Below, in pieces: positions 56,833 to 63,736 of a stretch of DNA of 64,000 bases. The DNA comes from Pseudomonas bubulae (lineage in GTDB: Bacteria; Pseudomonadota; Gammaproteobacteria; Pseudomonadales; Pseudomonadaceae): positions 62,001-126,000 of the forward strand of contig NZ_UYJA01000004.1 of assembly GCF_900618535.1 (NCBI RefSeq). Reading direction: 5' to 3'. The position numbers and the translations under genes are program-made. Position 1 is the stretch's first letter. Every line of letters starts with the position of its first letter. The notes below the pieces were generated by a model. The model saw only the letters and a program-made list of their open reading frames with translations, did no database searches and was not told the origin of the DNA.

Positions 56833-58065
56833 ATGGCACAGCGAGTTTGCATCATCGGCGGGGGCGTAATCGGGCTGGCTACAGCGTATGCCCTGGTGCG
56901 CGACGGCTTTGAAGTGACGGTGATCGAGGCCCGCCCGACCTTGGGCAGCCAGACCAGCTTTGCCAATGGTGGCCAGCTCTCCTACCGCTATGTAGCACCG
57001 CTGGCCGATGCCGGCGTGCCGTGGCAAGCGATGGGCTGGATGTTGCGCGGCGACTCGCCCCTCAAGCTGCGCCCGCGCATGGACCCGGCCCAATGGCGCT
57101 GGCTGGCCTCGTTTGTGGCTGCCTGCCGTGGCTCGGTGAACCAGCGCAATGGCGCGCATTTGCTGCGCCTGGCATTGCTCAGCCAGGCCACGCTGCAGCA
57201 GTGGCGCGAAGAAGATCAGCTCGACGGCTTCGCCTGGCAGCGCAACGGCAAGCTGGTGGCGTTCCGTGAGCGCGGCAACTTTGAAAAGGCCCGGAAAAAA
57301 GTTATCCACAGCTCATTTCAACAAGCACTGACTGCCGGCGAATGCGCCAGCCTGGAACCCGGGCTGCAAGGCTCGGCATTCGTCGGCGGTATTTATACCC
57401 CAAGCGAAGAGGTCGGGGATTGCCACGGGTTCTGTCAGCAACTGGCCGCCCGCTTGCAGGCCAGTGGCCGTTGCACCTTTATGCTGGGCAAGACCGTCAC
57501 CCGGCTTCGCCACGCCAACGGGGCGGTACAGGCAGTGGAAATGGGCGACGAGGTTCTGGCCGTGGACCAACTGGTGCTCGCCGCCGGGCACAACAGCCCG
57601 GCCCTGCGCCTGCCGGGGCTACACCTGCCGTTGTACCCGCTCAAGGGTTACAGCCTTACGCTGGCCCTGACCGACCCGCAAAAGGCACCACAAGTGAGCA
57701 TTACCGACTACGACCGCAAAATTGTCTACGCGCGTATCGGCGAGCAACTGCGCATCGCCGCGATGGTCGATATCGTCGGCTTCGACCCTGCCCCGGACCC
57801 CAAGCGCCTGGCGCAAATGCGTCAACTGGCCAGCAGCACTTTCCCGGATGCGGGCAACTATCAAACCGCCATCGAATGGGCTGGCATGCGCCCTGCAACC
57901 CCCAGCGGCGTACCCATCCTGGGTGCCAGCGGTTATCGCAACCTGTGGCTCAACCTGGGCCACGGCGCCCTGGGCTTCACCCTGGCCTGCGGCAGCGGGC
58001 GCTTGCTCAGCGAACTGATTGCACAACGCAAAACCTCCATTGACATGCAAGGCCTGGCCGCCTGA
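56833..58065 (+). CDS. D-amino acid dehydrogenase (DadA family)
   Basis: A 410-residue FAD-dependent dehydrogenase deaminating D-amino acids to 2-oxo acids. The FAD-binding Rossmann motif VCIIGGGVIGLATAYAL is at residues 5-21, followed by the DadA-type GSQTSFANGGQLSYRYVAPLA. The C-terminal GMRPATPSGVPILGAS and LNLGHGALGFTLACGSG are also typical. It is probably a second DadA paralogue because no alanine racemase is nearby. The ATG at 56833 has GTGAGGA upstream; a GTG at 56821 is the alternative. The ridA gene follows by 30 bp. Confidence 0.87.
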   Translation: MAQRVCIIGGGVIGLATAYALVRDGFEVTVIEARPTLGSQTSFANGGQLSYRYVAPLADAGVPWQAMGWMLRGDSPLKLRPRMDPAQWRWLASFVAACRGSVNQRNGAHLLRLALLSQATLQQWREEDQLDGFAWQRNGKLVAFRERGNFEKARKKVIHSSFQQALTAGECASLEPGLQGSAFVGGIYTPSEEVGDCHGFCQQLAARLQASGRCTFMLGKTVTRLRHANGAVQAVEMGDEVLAVDQLVLAAGHNSPALRLPGLHLPLYPLKGYSLTLALTDPQKAPQVSITDYDRKIVYARIGEQLRIAAMVDIVGFDPAPDPKRLAQMRQLASSTFPDAGNYQTAIEWAGMRPATPSGVPILGASGYRNLWLNLGHGALGFTLACGSGRLLSELIAQRKTSIDMQGLAA

Positions 58066-58095
58066 GTGCGCCATCCCGTCCAGAAGGAAAGCCCT

Positions 58096-58446
58096 ATGAC
58101 CATTCAACGCATCAACAGCAATGACCGCTTGAGCGCCGCCGCGACGTTTGAAGCCCTGGTGTTTCTGTCGGGACAGGTGCCTACGCAAAGCGAGGACATT
58201 ACCGCGCAGACGCAAGAAGTGTTGAGCAAGATCGACGCCCTGTTGGCCGAAGCTGGCAGCGATAAAGACCACATCGTTAACGCCACCCTTTACCTGCAAA
58301 ACATCCAGCGCGACTTTGCGGCCATGAATGCCGTGTGGTCAGCCTGGCTGTCGGCAGGCAAGGCGCCCACCCGCACCACCCTGCAGGCGGAGCTGGCACG
58401 GCCTGAGGTATTGGTGGAAATCAGCGTGATTGCAGTTCGTCATTAA
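58096..58446 (+). CDS. RidA-family enamine/imine deaminase
   Basis: A 116-residue RidA/YjgF family protein. Such proteins hydrolyse the reactive 2-imino acids released by amino-acid dehydrogenases and lyases. The conserved arginine lies in APTRTTLQAELARPEVLVEI, and GQVPT and LYLQNIQRDFAAMN are the usual family blocks. Placed right after a D-amino-acid dehydrogenase it would clear that enzyme's imine product. AAGGAAAG precedes the ATG. Confidence 0.88.
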   Translation: MTIQRINSNDRLSAAATFEALVFLSGQVPTQSEDITAQTQEVLSKIDALLAEAGSDKDHIVNATLYLQNIQRDFAAMNAVWSAWLSAGKAPTRTTLQAELARPEVLVEISVIAVRH

Positions 58447-58468
58447 TCTGTGTGAAGGGAAAACAACA

Positions 58469-59371
58469 ATGAAAAAATTTGCCTTGATCAGTTGCACGCT
58501 GGGCCTGTTAATCAGCCATGCCGTACAAGCCAACGAAGCCCCGTTGCAGGGCACACTGAAAAAAATCGCCGACTCGGGAAGTATTACCCTGGGTTATCGC
58601 GATGCATCGGTGCCGTTCTCCTATGTCGGCGATAACAGCGGCAAGCCCATGGGCTATTCGGTGGAGCTGGCCAATAAAATCGTCGAGCGCATCCAGCAGC
58701 AAGTGGGCAGCAAACCGCTGAAGGTCAAATACAACCTGGTGACCTCGCAAACCCGCATCCCGCTGGTGCAGAACGGCACCGTAGACCTGGAATGCGGCTA
58801 AACCGGCGTGACCGCCGAACGGCAAAAACAGGTGGCATTTTCCTATGGGTTTATTTACGTCAAAGGCCAACTGCTGACCGCCAAGGACAGCGGCATCAAG
58901 GGCTTTGATGATTTGCGCGACAAAAACGTGGTGACAACGGCAGGCACCACCAACGAACGCTTTATCAAAAGCTACAGCGCCGACCACAACATGGGCATGA
59001 ACGTGATCAGTGCCAAAGATCATGGTGAAGCCTTCAAGATGCTCGAAACCGGCCGCGCCGTTGCGTTTTATATGGACGATGCGCTGCTCTACGGCGAACG
59101 TGCCAAAGCTCGTGATCCGCACAAATGGGTGGTTGTAGGGGATGAGCAATCCCGTGAAATCTACAGCTGCATGGTGCGCAAGGACGACCCGCAGTTCCTG
59201 GCGGTGGTGAACAAGACCCTGGCCGACCTGTATCAGTCCGGGGAAATCACCAGCATTTACCAGCGCTGGTTCGAGCAACCGATCCCGCCCAACGGCCTGA
59301 ACCTGGAGTTCCCGATGACTGCCGAGCTAAAACAGATCATCGCCAAGCCGGTGAGTGATCCGGTGGAGTAA
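58469..59371 (+). pseudogene. Amino-acid ABC transporter substrate-binding protein, interrupted by an in-frame stop
   Basis: A 300-codon GltI/AatJ-type periplasmic amino-acid-binding protein. The signal peptide ends at VQANEA, followed by GTLKKIADSGSITLGYRDASVPFSY. A TAA at codon 111 (58799-58801) interrupts the frame where relatives read ECGST. The frame then continues unbroken as TGVTAERQKQVAFSYGFIYV to a normal end with RWFEQPIPPNGLNLEFP. A change of TCA to TAA (one base) would explain it. No frameshift and no other damage are visible, so the lesion is recent, or a sequencing error. No permease or ATPase genes follow. Confidence 0.85.
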
Positions 59372-59423
59372 GGGCGTCAAAAAAAGTCTTCCGTTACACC
59401 CTCACCTTCAAACCAGCTGCCCC

Positions 59424-59451
59424 AAAACGCGCCTGCTGCACTCAGGCGCGT
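59424..59451 (-). terminator. Terminator after the gene remnant
   Basis: On the minus strand ACGCGCCTG and CAGGCGCGT form a perfect 9-bp stem followed by TTTT. It marks the end of a former minus-strand gene. Confidence 0.82.
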
Positions 59452-59457
59452 GCTGCT

Positions 59458-59523
59458 TCAGTGCGTTGCCAGCGTATCCAGCGACTTGTCGACATAATCC
59501 TTGGCCAGCTCCACCAAGTGCAT
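59458..59523 (-). pseudogene. Remnant of a small gene (C-terminal tail only)
   Basis: From an ATG at 59523 the frame reads MHLVELAKDYVDKSLDTLAT and ends at TGA (59458-59460), seven bases before a strong terminator. The tail resembles the C-terminal helix of the multi-copy DUF6124/DUF3077 family of pseudomonads, from memory. The N-terminal part of such a gene is missing; the tail directly follows a structured leader. Could also be a genuine 21-residue peptide, but no ribosome site is seen. Confidence 0.35.
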
Positions 59524-59563
59524 GACCGACAACACCAAAACGAACGGGTGGCAGCCGTACGCA

Positions 59564-59698
59564 GGTTAGTCGACCGGTGAGCTCGGAAACCGGCGCGCCC
59601 GAGGGCGCCCTGCGCACGGCCACCATAAAGCGGGGCCAAAAAAAACGCCTCACTAAGGTGGCGCCTTGCGCCTTGCTCATCTACCAGGCGACTAAACC
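59564..59698 (-). ncRNA. Candidate structured RNA leader
   Basis: On the minus strand GGTTTAGTCG (59698-59689) can pair with CGACTAACC (59572-59564), closing a 135-nt domain. Inside are GC hairpins (GCGCCC-TC-GGGCGC; CCGGT...ACCGG) and a terminator-like hairpin (CGCC...GGCG followed by eight T, about 59636-59660). No frame with coding character crosses it. It looks like a leader with an attenuator in front of the missing gene whose tail is at 59458-59523. Confidence 0.45.
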
Positions 59699-59836
59699 CG
59701 ACCGCTGATTTGCAGCGATGGGCCGAGACTATTCCCCGATTTGAACAGGCGCAAGCGAGCGGAATCTTCTCGGATGATTCACGAGAATGAAAGCGAAACG
59801 TCGTACGAAACGACTGAAATTGAAGGCCACACCTTT

Positions 59837-59921
59837 GTGGGAGCGGGCTTGCTCGCGATACAGGCGCCGCGGTAGGTCTAGATAATCGCGTCGATCCCAT
59901 CGCGAGCAAGCCAGCTCCCAC
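59837..59921. repeat. REP inverted pair
   Basis: Left arm canonical; right arm reads GCGAGCAAGCCAGCTCCCAC. It lies 25 bp from the rsmE stop. Confidence 0.9.
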
Positions 59922-59945
59922 AAAAGCAAAAAAGCAGGGCCTGAC

Positions 59946-60665
59946 TTAGAAATCACCCCACAACTGCTGCGCCACGGCCAGGGCTACAACCGGCGCAGTT
60001 TCGGTACGCAGCACCCGTGGGCCAAGGCGTGCAGGCTGGTAGCCGGCGGCCTGGGCCAGGTCGATTTCGTTATCGGTCAGGCCGCCTTCGGGGCCGATCA
60101 AAAACGCCAGGCGCGAAGGTTTCGCGTGGCTGGCCAAGGGTTCTGACACCGGGTGCAGCACCAGCTTGAGGTCGGCTTCAGTGGTTTTGATCCAGTCGCT
60201 GAGCAACACCGGCGGATGGATAACGGGCACCCGCGAACGGCCGCATTGCTCACAGGCGCTGATCGCCACCTGCCGCCAGTGGGCCAGACGTTTGTCGGCG
60301 CGTTCGTCCTTGAGCCGCACTTCGCAGCGCTCGCTCATGATCGGGGTGATTTCAGTCACGCCCAGCTCGGTGGCCTTTTGAATAGCCCAGTCCATACGCT
60401 CGCCACGGGACAGGCCCTGACCGAGGTGAATGGCCAATGGCGATTCAACTTGCCCTGCGAAGGTTTCGTCCAGCAGCACGCGTACGCGCTTTTTGCCGAC
60501 TTCCAGCAAGCGTCCCAGAAACTCCTGGCCCGAGCCGTCGAACACTTGCAAGGCATCGCCCTCGGCCATACGCAGCACGCGGCCAATGTAATGCGCCTGA
60601 GCCTCAGGCAATTCATGCTCACCAAGGCTCAAAGGAGCGTCGATAAAAAAGCGGGACAATCTCAT
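59946..60665 (-). CDS. rsmE: 16S rRNA (uracil1498-N3)-methyltransferase
   Basis: A 239-residue SPOUT methyltransferase acting on U1498 of 16S rRNA. The N-terminal PUA-like domain (ALQVFDGSGQEFLG) is followed by the knotted SAM-binding domain with FLIGPEGGLTDNEID and LGPRVLRTETAPVVAL. Its place next to bioA is the usual Pseudomonas arrangement. 73 bp separate it from bioA, including a minimal REP hairpin. Confidence 0.94.
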   Translation of the reverse strand: MRLSRFFIDAPLSLGEHELPEAQAHYIGRVLRMAEGDALQVFDGSGQEFLGRLLEVGKKRVRVLLDETFAGQVESPLAIHLGQGLSRGERMDWAIQKATELGVTEITPIMSERCEVRLKDERADKRLAHWRQVAISACEQCGRSRVPVIHPPVLLSDWIKTTEADLKLVLHPVSEPLASHAKPSRLAFLIGPEGGLTDNEIDLAQAAGYQPARLGPRVLRTETAPVVALAVAQQLWGDF

Positions 60666-60694
60666 TTAAATTCTCTGAAAATTCGGGTGCTAAT

Positions 60695-60716
60695 GTGGGA
60701 GCAGGCCCGCTCCCAC
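60695..60716. repeat. Minimal REP hairpin
   Basis: GTGGGAGCAGG is followed directly by CCCGCTCCCAC: a 22-bp hairpin with one mismatch and no loop sequence, apparently a REP pair that lost its centre. It sits between bioA and rsmE. Confidence 0.8.
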
Positions 60717-60738
60717 AGGAGATACAGTACGGCCCGGT

Positions 60739-62145
60739 TTAACCCGGGTCACGGAAGTCCGGGTGAAAATTCGATGGCACGGCCACGCTGATGTCGCTGC
60801 GGGTCGCGATATCGATCCCTTCACTGGCCACTTCAGCCAAAAAGTCGATCTGCTCGGGGGTGATTACGTAAGGCGGCAAGAAATACACCACGCTACCCAG
60901 TGGGCGCAACAACGCACCCCGCTCCAGGGCGTGCTGGAAGACTTTAAGCCCCCGACGCTCCTGCCACGGGTAAGCGGTTTTGCTGGCCTTGTCCTGAACC
61001 ATTTCAATGGCCAGCACCATACCGGTCTGACGTACTTCCGAAACATGAGGATGATCAACCAGATGGGCAGTCGCCAGGGCCATACGTTGAGCCAGGGCCT
61101 TGTTGTTCTCAATAACGTTGTCTTCTTCGAAGATATCCAGCGTCGCCAACGCTGCGGCACAGGCCAGCGGATTACCCGTATAGCTGTGGGAATGCAGGAA
61201 GGCGCGCAGGGTCGGGTAATCGTCGTAGAACGCGCTGTACACCTCATCCGTGGTCATGCAGGCCGCCAACGGCAAATAGCCACCGGTCAACGCTTTGGAC
61301 AGACACAGGAAGTCCGGCGTGATACCCGCCTGTTCGCAGGCGAACATGGTGCCGGTGCGGCCAAAGCCCACGGCAATTTCATCAAGGATCAAGTGCACGC
61401 CGTAACGGTCACAGGCCTCGCGCAGCAGTGTGAGGTACACCGGGTGGTACATGCGCATGCCACCCGCGCCCTGAATCAGCGGCTCAACGATAACCGCAGC
61501 CACGGTTTGATGATTTTCGGCGAGAGTCTGCTCCATCGCCAAAAACATCGTGCGCGAATGCGCTTCCCAGCTCACGCCTTCAGGGCGCAGGTAGCAGTCG
61601 GGGCTCGGCACCTTGATGGTGTCGAGCAGCAACGCCTTGTAGGTTTCAGTGAACAACGGCACATCGCCCACGGCCATCGCGGCCATGGTTTCACCGTGAT
61701 AGCTGTTGGTCAGGGTAACGAAGCGTTTTTTGTCTGGCTGTTCACGGTTGAGCCAGTAGTGGAAGCTCATCTTCAGCGCAACTTCGATGCACGACGAACC
61801 GTTATCGGCATAGAAGCAACGGGTCAGGCCTTCAGGTGTCATCTTGACCAGCCGCTCGGACAGTTCGATCACCGGCTGATGGCTGAAGCCTGCAAGGATC
61901 ACGTGCTCCAACTGATCGACCTGATCCTTGATGCGCTGGTTGATTCGCGGGTTGCAGTGGCCAAACACATTGACCCACCAGGAACTCACGGCATCGAGGT
62001 AGCGCTTGCCTTCAAAGTCTTCCAGCCACACGCCTTCGCCGCGCTTGATAGGGATCAAGGGCAGTTGTTCATGGTCTTTCATTTGGGTGCAGGGATGCCA
62101 CAACACGGCAAGGTCGCGTTGCATCCACTGGTTATTCAGGCCCAT
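60739..62145 (-). CDS. bioA: Adenosylmethionine-8-amino-7-oxononanoate aminotransferase
   Basis: A 468-residue class III aminotransferase converting KAPA to 7,8-diaminopelargonate with SAM as amino donor. Segments: WHPCTQMKDHEQLPLIPI at the N-terminus, the substrate loop around YLDAVSSWWVNVFGHCNP, DEIAVGFGRTGTMFACEQAG, and the PLP lysine in CLSKALTGGYLPLA. AGGAG with a 7-base spacer selects the ATG at 62145; a GTG two codons earlier is the alternative. It completes the biotin pathway encoded by bioBFHCD 40 kb to the left. No BirA-type operator was found upstream. Confidence 0.95.
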   Translation of the reverse strand: MGLNNQWMQRDLAVLWHPCTQMKDHEQLPLIPIKRGEGVWLEDFEGKRYLDAVSSWWVNVFGHCNPRINQRIKDQVDQLEHVILAGFSHQPVIELSERLVKMTPEGLTRCFYADNGSSCIEVALKMSFHYWLNREQPDKKRFVTLTNSYHGETMAAMAVGDVPLFTETYKALLLDTIKVPSPDCYLRPEGVSWEAHSRTMFLAMEQTLAENHQTVAAVIVEPLIQGAGGMRMYHPVYLTLLREACDRYGVHLILDEIAVGFGRTGTMFACEQAGITPDFLCLSKALTGGYLPLAACMTTDEVYSAFYDDYPTLRAFLHSHSYTGNPLACAAALATLDIFEEDNVIENNKALAQRMALATAHLVDHPHVSEVRQTGMVLAIEMVQDKASKTAYPWQERRGLKVFQHALERGALLRPLGSVVYFLPPYVITPEQIDFLAEVASEGIDIATRSDISVAVPSNFHPDFRDPG

Positions 62146-62287
62146 TTTCACTCTCCTGGCGCTGGCTCCCGGCGTGTGCGGGCAAACAAGAGTGCAAGCC
62201 TATGCAATGCGCAGGCGTGTAACAACCTATTACGTTTACTCCGTATTCAAAGACGGCCTTGGACACCCACAGGCAACACAAATATTG

Positions 62288-62308
62288 TTAACGTTTGCTT
62301 AACGTTTG
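62288..62308. promoter_or_regulatory. Tandem direct repeat upstream of cytochrome b561 / bioA
   Basis: TTAACGTTTG occurs twice with one base between (62288-62297 and 62299-62308), an 11-bp period equal to one helical turn. The second copy runs into TTGACT (62306-62311), a possible -35 followed 16 bp on by TATTTA. Such repeats are typical for OmpR/PhoB-class response regulators. Confidence 0.5.
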
Positions 62309-62417
62309 ACTCTCAGGCTTCAGATCGTATTTATCGATAGCTTGCAGCAATAAAATGCGCTTTCAATCGATAGGTAAACCATTAGTCTTAGACCCAAGTT
62401 CCTACAGGATGTTGGTC

Positions 62418-62969
62418 ATGCAGCTACGTAACTCTTCTTCTCGCTATGGTGCCGTCAGCATCTTCATGCACTGGTCTGTTGCGTTGGCGGTGTTCGGGTT
62501 GTTCGCACTGGGGTTGTGGATGGTCGGTCTGGACTATTACAGCCCTTGGCGCAAAGAGGCGCCTGACCTGCATAAAAGCATTGGTCTGACGCTATTCGCT
62601 GTAATGCTGCTACGCGTTGTATGGATCTGGTTCAGCCCGGCACCAGCGGCACTGGCCAGTTACAGCCGTGCAACACGAATCGGTGCCAAACTCGGGCATG
62701 GTTTTTTGTATCTGGGTTTGTTTGCCGTGATGATCGCCGGCTACCTGATTTCCACCTCTGAAGGCGTGGGTATTCCGGTTTTCGGCCTGTTTGAAGTCCC
62801 TGCACTGATTTCCAACCTGCCTGACCAGGCTGATGTAGCGGGTGTCGTGCATCTTTACCTGGCATGGGCCGTGGTCATTTTTGCAGGGCTTCATGGTCTG
62901 GTTGCTTTGAAACACCACTTTATCGATCGTGATGCGACCCTGAACCGTATGCTGGGGCGCAAAGCCTGA
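62418..62969 (+). CDS. Cytochrome b561 family protein
   Basis: A 183-residue inner-membrane dihaem cytochrome with four helices (about residues 15-35, 50-70, 90-110 and 145-165). Candidate haem-ligand histidines are in [25 protein letters not shown] and [11 protein letters not shown]. Moves electrons between quinone and periplasmic acceptors. AGGA eight bases ahead selects the ATG at 62418. The stop is followed by the YceI gene, 32 bp away, an operon pair (YceJ-YceI) found widely in proteobacteria. Confidence 0.9.
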   Translation: MQLRNSSSRYGAVSIFMHWSVALAVFGLFALGLWMVGLDYYSPWRKEAPDLHKSIGLTLFAVMLLRVVWIWFSPAPAALASYSRATRIGAKLGHGFLYLGLFAVMIAGYLISTSEGVGIPVFGLFEVPALISNLPDQADVAGVVHLYLAWAVVIFAGLHGLVALKHHFIDRDATLNRMLGRKA

Positions 62970-63001
62970 TGCTCAACCTCAACTCAAAAGGAATAGAACG
63001 C

Positions 63002-63577
63002 ATGTTGAAAAAGACCCTCGCTGCGCTGGCTCTCGGAACCGCAATGCTGACCGCAGGTCAGGCCATGGCGGCTGACTACACCATCGACAAAGAAGGCCAG
63101 CACGCCTTTATCGACTGGAAAGTCAGCCACCTGGGCTTCAGCTTCATTCACGGTACTTTCAAGGACTGGAGCGGTACGTTCTCGTGGGACGCAGCCAAAC
63201 CTGCCGACAGCAAGATTGACGTGACCCTGAAAACCGCCAGCCTGTTTTCCAACCACGCCGAACGTGACAAGCATATCGCCAGCAAAGATTTCCTGGACGT
63301 GAGCAAGTACCCGGAAGCGACCTTCAAGTCGACCAAGGTTGTGCCGACTGGCGACAACACAGCTGACGTAACCGGTGACCTGACCCTGCACGGTGTGACC
63401 AAGCCTGTAACCTTCAAGGCAACGTTCAACGGCGAAGGCAAGGATCCGTGGGGCGGCGAACGTGCTGGCTTCAACGCGACCACCACCATCAACCTGCAGG
63501 ATTTCGGCATCAAGTCCCCAAGCAAGGACCAGACCCTGAGCCTGGATATCTCGCTGGAAGGCGTAAAGGCCAAGTAA
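63002..63577 (+). CDS. YceI-family periplasmic lipid-binding protein
   Basis: A 191-residue exported protein. The signal peptide (residues 1-23) ends QAMAADY. The mature part is the YceI lipocalin-like barrel ([73 protein letters not shown]). Family members bind polyisoprenoid such as quinones, fitting the cytochrome b561 partner. In P. aeruginosa the homologue beside mexR has been described as the secreted protease PasP; that activity is not evident from sequence. AAGGA selects the ATG at 63002. Confidence 0.92.
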   Translation: MLKKTLAALALGTAMLTAGQAMAADYTIDKEGQHAFIDWKVSHLGFSFIHGTFKDWSGTFSWDAAKPADSKIDVTLKTASLFSNHAERDKHIASKDFLDVSKYPEATFKSTKVVPTGDNTADVTGDLTLHGVTKPVTFKATFNGEGKDPWGGERAGFNATTTINLQDFGIKSPSKDQTLSLDISLEGVKAK

Positions 63578-63597
63578 TAGCGCTTTTAAACGGCTAA

Positions 63598-63637
63598 AAA
63601 AAACGCCCCGGCTTGTGAGAGCCGGGGCGTTTTTTTG
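63598..63637 (+). terminator. Terminator after yceI
   Basis: AAAACGCCCCGGC-TTGTGAGA-GCCGGGGCGTTTTTTT: a 10-bp GC stem with flanking A/T pairs and a long T-run; also works on the opposite strand. Confidence 0.93.
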
Positions 63638-63646
63638 TGTGCTGTC

Positions 63647-63731
63647 GTAGGAGCGGGCTTGCTCGCGATTGGATTGCCTCGGTGCAGCCGTTAACCCGAA
63701 GTACCTGAATCGCGAGCAAGCCCGCTCCCAC
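63647..63731. repeat. REP inverted pair
   Basis: The left arm begins GTAGGAGCGGG; the right arm is canonical. It lies between the yceI terminator and the helicase stop. Confidence 0.9.
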
Positions 63732-63736
63732 AATTT

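Larger units (their letters stand above)
59372..59836. other. Gene-poor region: structured element and short gene remnant
   Basis: About 465 bp without an intact gene, then a REP pair up to rsmE. Reading the minus strand from right to left, it holds AT-rich sequence, a structured element with a closing stem (59564-59698), a short coding remnant (59458-59523) and a terminator (59424-59451). Confidence 0.6.

Noticed and set aside
9813..57310. DnaA-box-like TTATCCACA at about 9813, 10675 and 57302
   Set aside because: Three isolated copies, two of them inside genes, with no clustering, AT-rich unwinding region or dnaA/dnaN neighbours. Not an origin.
59442..59921. A 159-codon minus-strand frame across the gene-poor region
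   Set aside because: Its first part translates a REP element and the rest crosses the structured element. No coding character was found; only the last 22 codons in another frame look like a gene tail.
62284..62311. BirA operator upstream of bioA (GTTAACAA and GTCAAAC halves on the minus strand)
   Set aside because: The half-sites are separated by about 10 bp rather than 15 and both deviate. The sequence is better explained as a tandem direct repeat.
901..63731. Repeated palindromes considered as CRISPR
   Set aside because: Copies are scattered between genes over 63 kb, occur as inverted pairs and have no regular spacers or cas genes. They are REP elements.
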